From: Mesorhizobium sp.
GTDB taxonomy: Bacteria > Pseudomonadota > Alphaproteobacteria > Rhizobiales > Rhizobiaceae
Direction of reading: 5' to 3'
Length of the DNA stretch: 64,000 bases
NCBI GenBank assembly: GCA_004020645.1
Contig: SAQL01000015.1
Span: 1-64,000 of the forward strand
Under the pieces are notes generated by a model. That model was given only the letters and a program-made list of their open reading frames with translations. It ran no database searches and was not told the origin of the DNA. Below, piece by piece: positions 49,268 through 58,881 of the stretch; within the stretch, counting starts at the first letter, position 1, and each line of letters opens with the position of its first letter. A program made the position numbers and the translations under genes.

Positions 49268-49615
49268 TCATATACTGAAGCTGGTGCCGCAGCCGCACGA
49301 GGCGACCGCATTCGGGTTCCTGATCTGGAACGACTGGCCCATCAGATCGTCGACGAAATCGATCACCGAGCCACCCATATAGACCAGCGAGAGGTCGTCG
49401 ATCAGCACGGTGGCGCCGTCCTTCTCGATGGCGACGTCGTCATCGTTGCGCGTGTCGACAAGGTCGAACTTGTAGGAAAAACCGGAGCAGCCGCCGCCCT
49501 CGACCGAAACGCGCAGCGCCTTCTTGCCGGCTTCGCCAGATATAATCTTGGCAATCCGCCTGGCGGCGGCGTCGGTCATCTCGACTTTCATGGCAGTCTT
49601 GGCATCAGCGCCCAT
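49268..49615 (-). CDS. erpA: Iron-sulfur cluster insertion protein (ErpA/IscA type)
   Basis: 115 residues from the ATG at 49615 with AAGGTG upstream; an internal ATG at 49591 would give 107 residues, also normal for the family. A-type carrier fold with the three cysteines that hold the cluster: GGGCSGFSYKF (about residue 50) and CGCGTSF at the C-terminus (about 108-110). It delivers [2Fe-2S]/[4Fe-4S] clusters to target enzymes such as IlvD. First gene of a leftward group of four. Confidence 0.88.
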   Translation of the reverse strand: MGADAKTAMKVEMTDAAARRIAKIISGEAGKKALRVSVEGGGCSGFSYKFDLVDTRNDDDVAIEKDGATVLIDDLSLVYMGGSVIDFVDDLMGQSFQIRNPNAVASCGCGTSFSI

Positions 49616-49708
49616 GGGCGTCACCTTGCTTTCGGTTTCACATGATAGGTATGAAGCGAGAGAGGGCAAGTCAACTGCGGCATCGGCTATGGAAAATTGG
49701 TTGGGGCG

Positions 49709-50923
49709 ATGACAAATGAGTTGGGCGACATCGGATTCGGCTATCGGCCGCGCGCAGTCTATGCCTGCGATCCGGCAAAGTCGCGCGGGCGCCTGTTCGA
49801 CGAGGTGGAGAGCCCGACCCGCACGCCGTTCCAGCGCGACCGCGACCGCATCATCCATTCGACGGCATTCCGCCGGCTAAAGCACAAGACGCAGGTGTTC
49901 GTCGCGCATGAGGGCGACCATTACCGTACCCGGCTGACGCATTCGATAGAGGTGGCGCAGATAGCGCGCGCCCTGGCGCGGGCGCTGCGCGGCGACGAGG
50001 ACCTGGCCGAGGCGGTGGCGCTGGTGCACGATTTCGGCCACACGCCCTTCGGCCATACCGGCGAGGACGCGCTGAACGACAAGATGGCTGCCTGGGGCGG
50101 CTTCGACCACAATGCGCAATCGCTGCGCGTGGTGACGCGGCTGGAGAGCCGCTATGCCGAATTCGACGGGCTGAACCTCACCTGGGAAACGCTGGAGGGG
50201 CTGGTCAAGCACAACGGCCCGCTGACAGACGCCGGGGGAAAAGGCCTGAAGGGGCCGGTGCCGCAAGCGATCCGAGACTATTCGGAGCTGCACGACCTCG
50301 AACTCGACCGCTTCGCCGGCATCGAGGCGCAGTGCGCGGCAATCGCCGACGATATCGCCTATAACACGCATGACATCGACGACGGCCTGAGATCAGGCAT
50401 CCTGACGCTGGACATGGTGGAAAAGATCTCGCTGCCCGGCTCGATCCTTGAAGGCGTGCGCCGGCGCTATCCGGAGCTGGACGATGTGAGGACAGGGCAC
50501 GAATTGATGCGACGGCAGATCACGATGATGGTCGAGGATGTCATCGTTTCCACCACCGCCAATCTGGCCCGCATCAAGCCGGACAGCGCCGACGCGGTAA
50601 GGACGGCAGGCGAGACGATGGTGACCTTTTCAGCCGAAATGGCCGCGTTCGAAAAGGAATTGAAGGCCTTTCTCTACAAGCATCTCTACCGGCACAGCGA
50701 GGTCATGCGCGTGCGCAACGAGGCCGAGCAGATCGTCAACGACCTGTTCGAGGTCTATTTCGCCGATCCGCGCGCCATGCCCGATGGCTGGCGCGAAGGG
50801 CTCGACCGGGCCGACGATCGCATCAAGGCGCGCAGCGTCGCCGATTTCCTGGCGGGCATGACGGATACCTACGCATTGAAAGAACACCGCCGTTTGTTTG
50901 ACCATACGCCTGAATTAAGCTAG
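49709..50923 (+). CDS. dgt: dGTP triphosphohydrolase-like protein
   Basis: 404 residues from the ATG at 49709. HD-domain phosphohydrolase: TRLTHSIEVAQIARALARAL, the HD pair in LVHDFGHTPFGHTGEDAL and the later D in CAAIADDIAYNTHDIDDGL. It releases tripolyphosphate from dNTPs and limits nucleotide pools. The N-terminal RTPFQRDRDRIIHSTAFRRL block is typical of the type 2 subfamily. It is divergent from erpA and followed by argS after 73 bases, probably the same operon. Confidence 0.92.
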   Translation: MTNELGDIGFGYRPRAVYACDPAKSRGRLFDEVESPTRTPFQRDRDRIIHSTAFRRLKHKTQVFVAHEGDHYRTRLTHSIEVAQIARALARALRGDEDLAEAVALVHDFGHTPFGHTGEDALNDKMAAWGGFDHNAQSLRVVTRLESRYAEFDGLNLTWETLEGLVKHNGPLTDAGGKGLKGPVPQAIRDYSELHDLELDRFAGIEAQCAAIADDIAYNTHDIDDGLRSGILTLDMVEKISLPGSILEGVRRRYPELDDVRTGHELMRRQITMMVEDVIVSTTANLARIKPDSADAVRTAGETMVTFSAEMAAFEKELKAFLYKHLYRHSEVMRVRNEAEQIVNDLFEVYFADPRAMPDGWREGLDRADDRIKARSVADFLAGMTDTYALKEHRRLFDHTPELS

Positions 50924-50996
50924 GCCGAGCTCGATTTGCCGGCCAATAAGCCGGATCCCTGCAAAGCCGCCAGAGTCATACCCCAGAGCCACACCA

Positions 50997-52754
50997 ATGA
51001 ACATCTTCGCCGATTTCAACGCGCGAATCACCAGAGCTGTCGAAGCGCTTGATTTGAAAGACAAGGACGGCGGTTCGCTGGACCTGTCGCGCATCGCCGT
51101 CGAGCCGCCGCGCGACGCCAGCCATGGCGACCTGGCGACCAATGCGGCGATGGTGCTGGCCAAGCCGACCGGCCAGTCCCCACGCGCACTGGCTGAAAGG
51201 CTGGCGCAGGCGCTGCGTGCCGACATCGACATCGCCGCCGCAGACGTCGCCGGTCCGGGGTTCGTCAATCTCAGGCTCAGGGACGCATTCTGGCAGGTGC
51301 ACCTGACTGCGCTGCTCGGCGAAGGCCGCAATTACGGCCGCTCGACGGTCGGCGGCGGCAGAAAGGCCAATGTCGAATATGTCTCGGCCAACCCGACCGG
51401 GCCGATGCATGTCGGCCATTGCCGCGGCGCCGTGGTGGGGGATGCGCTCGCCAATCTGATGGCCTTCGCCGGTTATGACGTGACCAAGGAATATGTCATC
51501 AACGACGCCGGTTCGCAGATCGACGTGCTCGGCCGCTCCGCCATGCTGCGTTACCGCGAGGCGCTCGGCGACGACATCGGCGAGATTCCGGCCGGGCTCT
51601 ATCCGGGCGACTATCTGGTGCCGGTCGGTCAGGCTCTGGCGAGCGAATTTGGCCGTTCCTTGCTGCAGATGGCCGACGAAGAAGCGCTTGCCATTGTCAA
51701 GGACAGGACCATCGACGCGATGATGGCGATGATCCGTGATGATCTGGCGCTGCTCAATGTGCATCACGACGTCTTTTTCTCGGAGCGCACGCTGCACGCC
51801 GACAACGCCCGGAAAATCCGCTCGGCGATCAACGACCTGACGCTCAAGGGCCACATTTACAAGGGCAAGCTGCCGCCGCCCAAGGGCGAGAAGCCGGACG
51901 ACTGGGAGGATCGCGAGCAGACGCTGTTCCGCTCGACGGCGGTCGGCGACGACATGGACCGGGCGCTGGTCAAGTCGGACGGCACCTTCACCTATTTCGC
52001 CGCGGACGTCGCCTATTTGAAAGACAAGGTCGATCGCGGTTTCGTAGAGCTGATCTATGTGCTTGGCGCCGATCATGGCGGCTATGTGAAGCGCCTGGAA
52101 GCGCTCGCCCGGGCGATTTCCGGCGACGAGGTGAAGCTTACCGTGCTGCTTTGCCAGTTGGTAAAACTTTTTCGCGAGGGCGAGCCGGTGCGCATGTCGA
52201 AGCGGTCGGGCGATTTCGTGACGCTGCGCGAGGTGGTGGAGGAGGTCGGCCGCGATCCGATCCGCTTCATGATGCTGTACCGCAAGAACGATGCGCCGCT
52301 CGATTTCGACTTCGCCAAGGTGACGGAGCAGTCGAAGGACAATCCGGTGTTCTACGTGCAGTACGCCTCGGCACGCTGCCATTCGGTGTTCCGGCAGGCG
52401 AGCGAACAGTTGGGCGAGGCCAATTTTGACCGCAGTCGGCTGGCCGCCGCCACCGCTTCGCTGACCGACGAAGGCGAGATCGGCCTGATCAGGAAGCTTG
52501 CCGAATATCCGCGGCTGATTGAATCCGCGGCCCTTGCGCTCGAGCCGCACCGGCTGGCATTCTACCTCTACGATCTCGCCTCCAGCTTCCACGGACATTG
52601 GAACCGCGGCACCGAGAATCCGGACTTACGTTTTGTTAAGGTTAACGACCGACAATTGACGTATGCCAGACTAGGGCTGGTGCAGGCTGTTTCGGACGTT
52701 TTGACGTCCGGCCTGACGCTGATCGGAGCCGATGCGCCCACCGAAATGCGTTAG
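50997..52754 (+). CDS. argS: Arginyl-tRNA synthetase
   Basis: 585 residues. It charges tRNA-Arg. N-terminal Add1 domain, then the HIGH box as HVGH in ANPTGPMHVGHCRGAVVG, the conserved INDAGSQIDVLGRS, the KMSKS-like RMSKRSGDFVTL and the DALR anticodon-binding C-terminus (LASSFHGHWNRGTENPDLRF ... QLTYARLGLVQAVSDVL). Full length. The GLTLIGADAPTEM end is typical. Followed by the SPOR gene. Confidence 0.96.
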   Translation: MNIFADFNARITRAVEALDLKDKDGGSLDLSRIAVEPPRDASHGDLATNAAMVLAKPTGQSPRALAERLAQALRADIDIAAADVAGPGFVNLRLRDAFWQVHLTALLGEGRNYGRSTVGGGRKANVEYVSANPTGPMHVGHCRGAVVGDALANLMAFAGYDVTKEYVINDAGSQIDVLGRSAMLRYREALGDDIGEIPAGLYPGDYLVPVGQALASEFGRSLLQMADEEALAIVKDRTIDAMMAMIRDDLALLNVHHDVFFSERTLHADNARKIRSAINDLTLKGHIYKGKLPPPKGEKPDDWEDREQTLFRSTAVGDDMDRALVKSDGTFTYFAADVAYLKDKVDRGFVELIYVLGADHGGYVKRLEALARAISGDEVKLTVLLCQLVKLFREGEPVRMSKRSGDFVTLREVVEEVGRDPIRFMMLYRKNDAPLDFDFAKVTEQSKDNPVFYVQYASARCHSVFRQASEQLGEANFDRSRLAAATASLTDEGEIGLIRKLAEYPRLIESAALALEPHRLAFYLYDLASSFHGHWNRGTENPDLRFVKVNDRQLTYARLGLVQAVSDVLTSGLTLIGADAPTEMR

Positions 52755-52857
52755 GTTTGACTAAAAAACCTGTCACCTTTTGCCCACATTGCGCTGGTAA
52801 GGGCCAACCCTGCGCGACGTCCACGGCGTCCGAATGAGTGCGAGTTCGGGAACAATA

Positions 52858-55800
52858 ATGGCAGACAGAACCCAGCTGAGAGCAGCCGCCCAAAACGATA
52901 TCGCCGACGATGATCCGTTCGCGGAACTGACCAGGATCATGGGGTTCGACCCGCGCCAGCCGGTCAAGCCGCAGGCCCAGCCGAAGGCGGCTCCAGCCAG
53001 CCAGCCGGCGGACGACGGCGATTTCGACATCGACCTCGAGAAGGAGTTGATGGGCGAATTCGGCGCCGACGACAATGACCGCGCTACCGAGATTCGCGAG
53101 CCGGCTTTCGAGGCCACTGACGCAGTGGACGACGATCTTGCCGCGTCGCTCGAACGGGATTTCCTGCTCGACGCCGATGCGACGGACAAAGCCGCCCATG
53201 CCGTTGCTGCGCACGACGCGCGTTCTGGTGTTGCCGAAGCATCCGCGCCGGCTGTTGAAGCTGCGTTCGATGACGATTTCGACGATGCGCTTGCCAGTTC
53301 GCTCGAAGACGTGTCGCCTTTCGAAGACGATTTGCCAGTGAACGACAAGCTTGGGAACGACGAGCTTGCCGCGTCGCTCGAACAGGATTTCCTGCTGGAC
53401 GACGATGCGACGGACGAAACCGCCTATGCCGTTGCTGCCGATGACGTTCGTTCTGACGTTGCCGAAGCATCGGCATCCGCTGCTGAAGCTGCCTTCGATG
53501 ACGATTTCAACGATGGGGTCGCCAGTTCGCTCGAAGATGTGTCGCCATTCGAAGACGATTTACCGGTGAACGACAAGCTTGGGAACGACGAGCTTGCCGC
53601 GTCGCTCGAACAGGATTTACTGCTCGACGACGATGCGACGGACCAGGCCGAACAGAATACCGCCACCGTGTCCGCCCCGGCCGCCGAACCCGCCTTCGAC
53701 GATGAATTCGACAACGCAGTCGCAAGCTCGCTCGAAGACGAGCTGATGCTCGACGAACACGTGGCTGCCGAAGCCGAAATCTCCGCGCCGGCGGCCGAAA
53801 CCGCCTTCGACGATGAATTCGACAATGCGGTCGCAAGCTCGCTCGAAGACGAGCTGATGCTCGACGAATACGTGCCGATGGCGCACACCGTCGCCGCCGA
53901 ACCCGCCGAAATCTCCGCGCCGGCCGCCGAACCCGTCTTCGACGACGAACTCGACAATGCCGTCGCAAGCTCGCTCGAAGACGAGTTGATGCTTGGCGAA
54001 CATGTGCCGGTGGAGCAGGCCGCTGTTGAAGTTCCTGCTGCGCCTGCTGGGGCCGTTTCGGAAGAGTCCGGTGAGGACTTTGCCAGCCATTACGACGCTA
54101 TGGCCGATGTCGACATGGATTTCGACGGTCGCACGGCTGAGCCGGTCGAAGTTGACGAGCCAGAAATTGACGAACCGGAGGCTGTCGCCGCCACGGATGA
54201 GTCTTCCGTCGAGACCCCGGAAGATGTCTTCGACGCCGATTTTGACTTGAGCCTCGACGACGCGCTTGCCGAGCAAGCCGAAGAGCCGGTTGTGCAGGCC
54301 TCCCGCGTTGCAGCCCAACCGACGGCGCCGGCCGCCGTAGTCCAACCGGCGGCGTTTGCCCCCGTCGCTGACGAGCGGAGCCTCGAAGACGAGTTGAACG
54401 CGCTGTTGGGCATCATGCGCACACGGGCCGCCCCGGTGGCTGCGTCCGCGGCCAATGAACCCGCCTTGGTTCAGCAGCCTGTGGCCGCGGCTGGAAAAGC
54501 CGCCGACAAACCAGTGGATACCATCGACGAACTGGACTGGAGCCTCGACGAGCAAGACCTTTCGGAGCCATCGGATAGCGCGGTTCAGGCGGCCGAGGCC
54601 GATCTCGACTCCGTTCTCCTCGATGAGCTCGAGGGTCAGGATTTCGGCGCTGAAGATACCGCTGGGCCGGCCGATGTCGATTTCGACGATGATGCATTGC
54701 ACACCGCCTTCGCCAAGGACATCGGTCTGGATCATGGTGACGGCGATAACGTTGCGGCCGCCGCTTCCCAGGACGATGCGCTCAACTGGATGGCCGCACG
54801 CTCCGCCCCGCCGGCGCCGGCCCGTTCGTGGAGCCGCGTAACGCCGGTCGCGCAGTCGCAACCTGTCTTTGCAGCCCAGCCGACGGCTTCGGCGAGGACC
54901 ACGGAAGTGGCCTCGGGTAAGGCCACGGAAGCGCTGCCGCCGATGGCTGCGGCACCGTCCTATCAGGATGAGCCGGCGCACGACGATGCCGCCAATGCTG
55001 CATCTGCGCCGGCGCAAAGCGAACAGTCTTCGGCGTATGACGAGATGCCCGATGTCGAGACGGTCGATGTGCCCGAGCGCGTCGTGGCGCTAGCGGACGA
55101 CCTCGATATTCCGGAACTCGACTTCAATGATGACGAACCGGCGGCGCCTGCCTATGACGATCTCGACACCGAGTTCGCTAGCCTTCTCACCGAAATGAAC
55201 ACCGTAGACGTCGCTGCCGCCCCGGCGCGCAGTGCGTCGTATGACGACGAATCCTACAATGCAGGTTTCCAGTCAGGGGCCGGAATCCAGTCAGCGGCCG
55301 GGTTCCAGTCAGGCTATGAGCCCGAACGCGTTGAAACGCGGACTTATGCGGCGAGACCCGCACAAGCGTCTGTCAGTGTGTCTTATGCCGATGCCGCCAG
55401 CGGCTTCGATTGGGCCGACTTGCCCAACGGCCGGCCGGCCTCGCAGGCCGACGACTTTGGATTGGACGAACTCGACTACGACCCCGAACTGGATGAGGCC
55501 ATGTCGGTTCCCGGCTTGGCTGAGCAGGATGCCGCGAGGCCGCGGAGCCGCGGCCTGCTGGTCGCCGCAGTCGTCGGCGCCGTGGCGCTCGCCGGCGGTC
55601 TCGGCGCTTTCGCGCTGTCTTTCGGTGGCGCCGGCGGCACTGATGCGCCAGTCATCGTCAAGGCGGACAACGCACCGATCAAGGTCAGGCCTGAAAATCC
55701 GGGCGGCACCGTCGTGCCGAACCAGGACAATAAGGTCTATGACGCAGTGGCCAAGGGTGGCGCAAAGCCTGCCGAACCGGTCCAGGAAAAACTGGTCACC

Positions 55801-56775
55801 AACACCGAAGAGCCGGTGGACGTGGCGGCCAAGGAGCCGCCGCAGAGCCGTGTGGTCGATCTTTCGCCCGACGATATCGACACGGCTGAGGCCGCCGATG
55901 CAATCCGCAATGCCGAATCCGCCGCCGCTGAAGGCGCCAATGCGATCCGGGGCACGCAAGCGGCCGGAAATGCCGACGTCGCCGCCGCGCCGGCACCCAA
56001 GTCCGAGGATCGTATCGCCCAGGTTCTGCAAGAGGCCGACCAGGGCATCGACCCCGACGTCGTCGCCGTTGCACCGCGCAAGGTGAGAACCATGGTGGTC
56101 AAATCAGATGGCTCGCTGGTTGCGCGCGAGGATCCGGCGCCTGCGGCACCGCAGATGGCTGCCGTCGAACCTGTCGATCCGGCGCCGCGGCATGTGGCCC
56201 CAGCGGGGCAGGCCGACGACGCAGCAGAACAGACCGGTACGGTACCGCCTGTTGCCGACCAGGCAAGTGACGATCTGTTGGGTGGCGACCCGGTGGGCGG
56301 CGATCAGACCGAAACCGCCAAGCCGGAAAAAGTCAGGCCGGAAACAGTCAATCCGACAACTGCGCCGGCAGCCGCGCCTGAGGCTGAGGCCCAAACCGCC
56401 CAGCCTGCCAATACGCCGGCCACGGTTCCGGTGGCGCCGCAGCGTCCGTCCGACCAGCCGGTCGACGTCGTCGGCGAGGTCAAGCCCGACCAGGTTGCGT
56501 CCATCAGTCCGACGGCCGCCTCGACCGGCGGTGGCTCGTGGTCGATGCAGATCGCTTCGCAACCGACTGTCGAGAGCGCCCAGTCGACCTATCAGGATCT
56601 GCAGCGCCGCTACGGCAGCGTGCTTTCCGGCCACACCGCCAACATCGTCAAGGCCGAGATCGCCGGCAAGGGAACGTTCTATCGCGTCCGCGTCCCGGCG
56701 AAGACGCGCAACGATGCGATCAACCTGTGCACCAACTACAAGGCTGCCGGCGGCAACTGCTTCGTGTCGCGCTAG
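52858..56775 (+). CDS. Large SPOR-domain membrane protein
   Basis: 1305 residues from the ATG at 52858. A long acidic, Ala/Asp/Glu-rich, low-complexity cytoplasmic part (1 to about 895) contains three 76-residue repeats (from about residues 94, 170 and 246, AASLEQDFLLDDDATD type) and shorter EFDNAVASSLEDELML repeats. One membrane helix lies at about 900-922 (LLVAAVVGAVALAGGLGAFA). A periplasmic Pro-rich linker leads to a C-terminal SPOR domain (about 1226-1305: GSWSMQIASQPTVESAQSTY ... AINLCTNYKAAGGNCFVSR) that binds denuded septal peptidoglycan. A cell-division or polar envelope protein, expected between argS and nagZ in rhizobia. Repeat-driven length variation is likely. Confidence 0.85.
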   Translation: MADRTQLRAAAQNDIADDDPFAELTRIMGFDPRQPVKPQAQPKAAPASQPADDGDFDIDLEKELMGEFGADDNDRATEIREPAFEATDAVDDDLAASLERDFLLDADATDKAAHAVAAHDARSGVAEASAPAVEAAFDDDFDDALASSLEDVSPFEDDLPVNDKLGNDELAASLEQDFLLDDDATDETAYAVAADDVRSDVAEASASAAEAAFDDDFNDGVASSLEDVSPFEDDLPVNDKLGNDELAASLEQDLLLDDDATDQAEQNTATVSAPAAEPAFDDEFDNAVASSLEDELMLDEHVAAEAEISAPAAETAFDDEFDNAVASSLEDELMLDEYVPMAHTVAAEPAEISAPAAEPVFDDELDNAVASSLEDELMLGEHVPVEQAAVEVPAAPAGAVSEESGEDFASHYDAMADVDMDFDGRTAEPVEVDEPEIDEPEAVAATDESSVETPEDVFDADFDLSLDDALAEQAEEPVVQASRVAAQPTAPAAVVQPAAFAPVADERSLEDELNALLGIMRTRAAPVAASAANEPALVQQPVAAAGKAADKPVDTIDELDWSLDEQDLSEPSDSAVQAAEADLDSVLLDELEGQDFGAEDTAGPADVDFDDDALHTAFAKDIGLDHGDGDNVAAAASQDDALNWMAARSAPPAPARSWSRVTPVAQSQPVFAAQPTASARTTEVASGKATEALPPMAAAPSYQDEPAHDDAANAASAPAQSEQSSAYDEMPDVETVDVPERVVALADDLDIPELDFNDDEPAAPAYDDLDTEFASLLTEMNTVDVAAAPARSASYDDESYNAGFQSGAGIQSAAGFQSGYEPERVETRTYAARPAQASVSVSYADAASGFDWADLPNGRPASQADDFGLDELDYDPELDEAMSVPGLAEQDAARPRSRGLLVAAVVGAVALAGGLGAFALSFGGAGGTDAPVIVKADNAPIKVRPENPGGTVVPNQDNKVYDAVAKGGAKPAEPVQEKLVTNTEEPVDVAAKEPPQSRVVDLSPDDIDTAEAADAIRNAESAAAEGANAIRGTQAAGNADVAAAPAPKSEDRIAQVLQEADQGIDPDVVAVAPRKVRTMVVKSDGSLVAREDPAPAAPQMAAVEPVDPAPRHVAPAGQADDAAEQTGTVPPVADQASDDLLGGDPVGGDQTETAKPEKVRPETVNPTTAPAAAPEAEAQTAQPANTPATVPVAPQRPSDQPVDVVGEVKPDQVASISPTAASTGGGSWSMQIASQPTVESAQSTYQDLQRRYGSVLSGHTANIVKAEIAGKGTFYRVRVPAKTRNDAINLCTNYKAAGGNCFVSR
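53137..53660 (+). repeat. Three 228-bp repeats inside the SPOR gene
   Basis: The sequence CTTGCCGCGTCGCTCGAACA (or G) starts at 53137, 53365 and 53593, exactly 228 bases apart (76 codons). The DNA between is closely similar, so these are in-frame tandem duplications. The next part (53696-53990) has three shorter related repeats. Confidence 0.88.
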
Positions 56776-56807
56776 CCATTTCGAATATCCCGCCCTTGGG
56801 CGGAAAG

Positions 56808-56839
56808 AACCGGCGCGGTCACGAACGCGCCGGTTTTTT
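56808..56839 (+). terminator. Intrinsic terminator after the SPOR gene
   Basis: AACCGGCGCG (56808-56817) and CGCGCCGGTT (56826-56835) form a 10-bp stem followed by TTTT, ending the argS-SPOR transcript before nagZ. Confidence 0.88.
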
Positions 56840-56934
56840 GTGGCAGGGAGTTCTTGTGTGGAAGGGGTTGTGGCTCAACCGCATGTAGTTCGATGCGATT
56901 CCCTTTGTCCGCGTGAAGCTCTAAACTCCTGCTC

Positions 56935-57954
56935 ATGACCGAATCAAAATCCATGATCCTCGGCTGCGCCGGGAAATCGCTCACACGCGACGAAATCAAT
57001 TTCTATCGCAATGAATGCCCGTGGGGCTTCATCCTGTTTGCGCGCAACATCGGCGAGACCGAGCAGATCCGCGATCTGGTCGCCGCGATGCGCGACTGTA
57101 TCGAGCGCCCGGACGCCCCGGTGTTCATCGACCAGGAAGGCGGCCGGGTGCAGCGCCTGCGGCCGCCGTTGGCGCCGAATTATCCGGCCGGTGGTGCGCT
57201 CGGCGCCTTGTGGCGCAACGACCACGACGCCGGCAACCGCGCCGCCTGGCTGATGGCACGGCTGCATGCCTTCGACCTGCTGCGCTACGGCATCACGGCG
57301 GATTGCCTGCCGGTGCTCGACGTTCCGATCGAGGGCGCCAGCGACGTCATCGGCGCGCGCGCCTATGGCAAGGAGCCTCGTGCCGTCATCGAACTGGGTC
57401 GCGCCGCGGCGGAGGGCCTGATGTCGGGCGGCGTGCTGCCGGTGATGAAGCATATTCCTGGGCATGGACGGGCATTTGCCGACACGCATTTCGAACTGCC
57501 GACCGTCGATGCCTCGATGAGCGACTTGCAGCGGCATGATTTCGCCCCGTTCAGGGAGCTCAATCATTTGCCGATGGCGATGACGGCGCATGTCGTCTAC
57601 AGCGCGATCGACCCGAAGAACCCGGCCACGACGTCCGGCAAGGTCATCGACGAGATCATCCGCGGCGAAATCGGCTTCGACGGGCTGTTGATGAGCGACG
57701 ACACCTCGATGAAGGCACTTTCTGGGGATTTCCCGACAAAGGCGGCCGCGATCCTTGCGGCGGGCTGCGATCTGGTCCTTCACTGCAACGGCGTTTTCGA
57801 GGAGATGGCCGGCATTGCGTCGCGCACAACAGGGCTTGAAGGCACGTCGCTGCAACGCGCGCAACGGGCGCTGACCTATATCAAGAAGCGCGATCGGGCT
57901 GATGAAGCCGAGATACGCGCCGAATTCGCCACCTATTTCGATGCGGTGGCCTAG
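56935..57954 (+). CDS. nagZ: Beta-N-acetylhexosaminidase
   Basis: 339 residues. Glycoside hydrolase family 3 enzyme that removes GlcNAc from muropeptides during cell-wall recycling. Visible: FIDQEGGRVQRLRPP near residue 60, the substrate motif KHIPGHGRAFADTHFELP (about residue 168) with the catalytic His-Asp pair, and LLMSDDTSMKALSG with the aspartate nucleophile (about 251). Cytoplasmic, no signal peptide. Full length. The 3' end touches a palindromic repeat. Confidence 0.93.
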   Translation: MTESKSMILGCAGKSLTRDEINFYRNECPWGFILFARNIGETEQIRDLVAAMRDCIERPDAPVFIDQEGGRVQRLRPPLAPNYPAGGALGALWRNDHDAGNRAAWLMARLHAFDLLRYGITADCLPVLDVPIEGASDVIGARAYGKEPRAVIELGRAAAEGLMSGGVLPVMKHIPGHGRAFADTHFELPTVDASMSDLQRHDFAPFRELNHLPMAMTAHVVYSAIDPKNPATTSGKVIDEIIRGEIGFDGLLMSDDTSMKALSGDFPTKAAAILAAGCDLVLHCNGVFEEMAGIASRTTGLEGTSLQRAQRALTYIKKRDRADEAEIRAEFATYFDAVA

Positions 57955-58003
57955 ACCATGATCCCGAAAAATGGGAGCCGGTTGTTCGGAACAGATCAAG
58001 GTC
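57954..58003. repeat. Palindromic rhizobial repeat (RIP-like)
   Basis: Begins GACCATGATCCCGAAAA and ends AGATCAAGGTC with inner CCGG / TTCGG arms, matching the known GACCATGATCCCGAAAAGTGG...AGATCATGGTC intergenic element of rhizobia with a few changes. It starts at the nagZ stop and lies before scpA. Confidence 0.75.
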
Positions 58004-58038
58004 GAACAAGAAGCTAGAAGCAAAGGAAAGCGACAGGA

Positions 58039-58881
58039 GTGGCGGAAACATTGGACAACAAGGCCGGCAAGGCCGCACCGATGGACCGTCTGTGGGCCGA
58101 GAACGACGACTCGCGGCTGACCGGCGATCCCGCGCTGGTCGTCGACGTGGACGGTTTCGAAGGCCCGCTCGATCTTCTGCTGCATCTTGCCCGCAACCAG
58201 AAGGTCGATCTGTCGCGCATCTCGATCTTGGCGCTGGCCGAGCAATATCTGGCTTTCGTCGAGAAGGTGAGGGCGCTCAGGCTGGAGCTTGCCGCCGACT
58301 ATCTGGTGATGGCGGCGTGGCTGGCGTTTCTCAAGTCGAAGCTTTTGATCCCCAAGCAACCCGGCGACGACGGCGAAAGCGGCGAGGAGTTGGCGGCGGT
58401 GCTGCAATTCCGGTTAAAGCGGCTGGAAGCGATGCGCGACGCGGCGGCACGCCTGGTCAACCGCAACCGGCTCGGACGCGACGTGTTTGCCCGCGGCATG
58501 CCGGAAATGATCATCGTCGAGAAACGCAACGCCTATTCGGCCTCGCTCTACGATCTGCTGACCGCCTATGCGGCGCAACGCCAGAAGCAGGCGATCACTA
58601 ATGTGACGATCGCCAGGCGCGGTGTGTGGTCGCTCAAGGATGCGCGCGATATCCTCAACAGGCTGATCGGCTCGCTGCGCGACTGGACGGCGCTGGACAG
58701 TTTCCTGGTCGAATACCTGACCGGTCCGGACGAGCGGCGTACCGCGATTGCCAGTTCGTTTGCGGCGACGCTTGAACTGGTGCGCGAAGGCAAAATGGAA
58801 ATGCGGCAGGACGAGGTGTTCGCGCCGCTCTATCTGCGCGGCCGCGCGCAGGGCATCAGGGCAGTCGAGGTGGCATCATGA
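58039..58881 (+). CDS. scpA: Segregation and condensation protein A
   Basis: 280 residues from the GTG at 58039; AAAGGAAAG upstream can serve it. Kleisin subunit of the SMC-ScpAB condensin. Family blocks: VDGFEGPLDLLLHLARNQKV, LAEQYLAFVEKVRALRLELA, YLVMAAWLAFLKSKLLIPKQ and the C-terminal winged helix (VEYLTGPDERRTAIASSFAA, then EMRQDEVFAPLYLR). Overlaps scpB by ATGA. Confidence 0.93.
   Translation: MAETLDNKAGKAAPMDRLWAENDDSRLTGDPALVVDVDGFEGPLDLLLHLARNQKVDLSRISILALAEQYLAFVEKVRALRLELAADYLVMAAWLAFLKSKLLIPKQPGDDGESGEELAAVLQFRLKRLEAMRDAAARLVNRNRLGRDVFARGMPEMIIVEKRNAYSASLYDLLTAYAAQRQKQAITNVTIARRGVWSLKDARDILNRLIGSLRDWTALDSFLVEYLTGPDERRTAIASSFAATLELVREGKMEMRQDEVFAPLYLRGRAQGIRAVEVAS

Noticed and set aside
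50976..52598. Leftward 540-codon frame opposite argS
   Set aside because: Shadow of argS; similar long antisense frames occur opposite valS (39633-41147), tolC (37119-38378), nagZ (56944-58407) and the SPOR gene (53617-55017).
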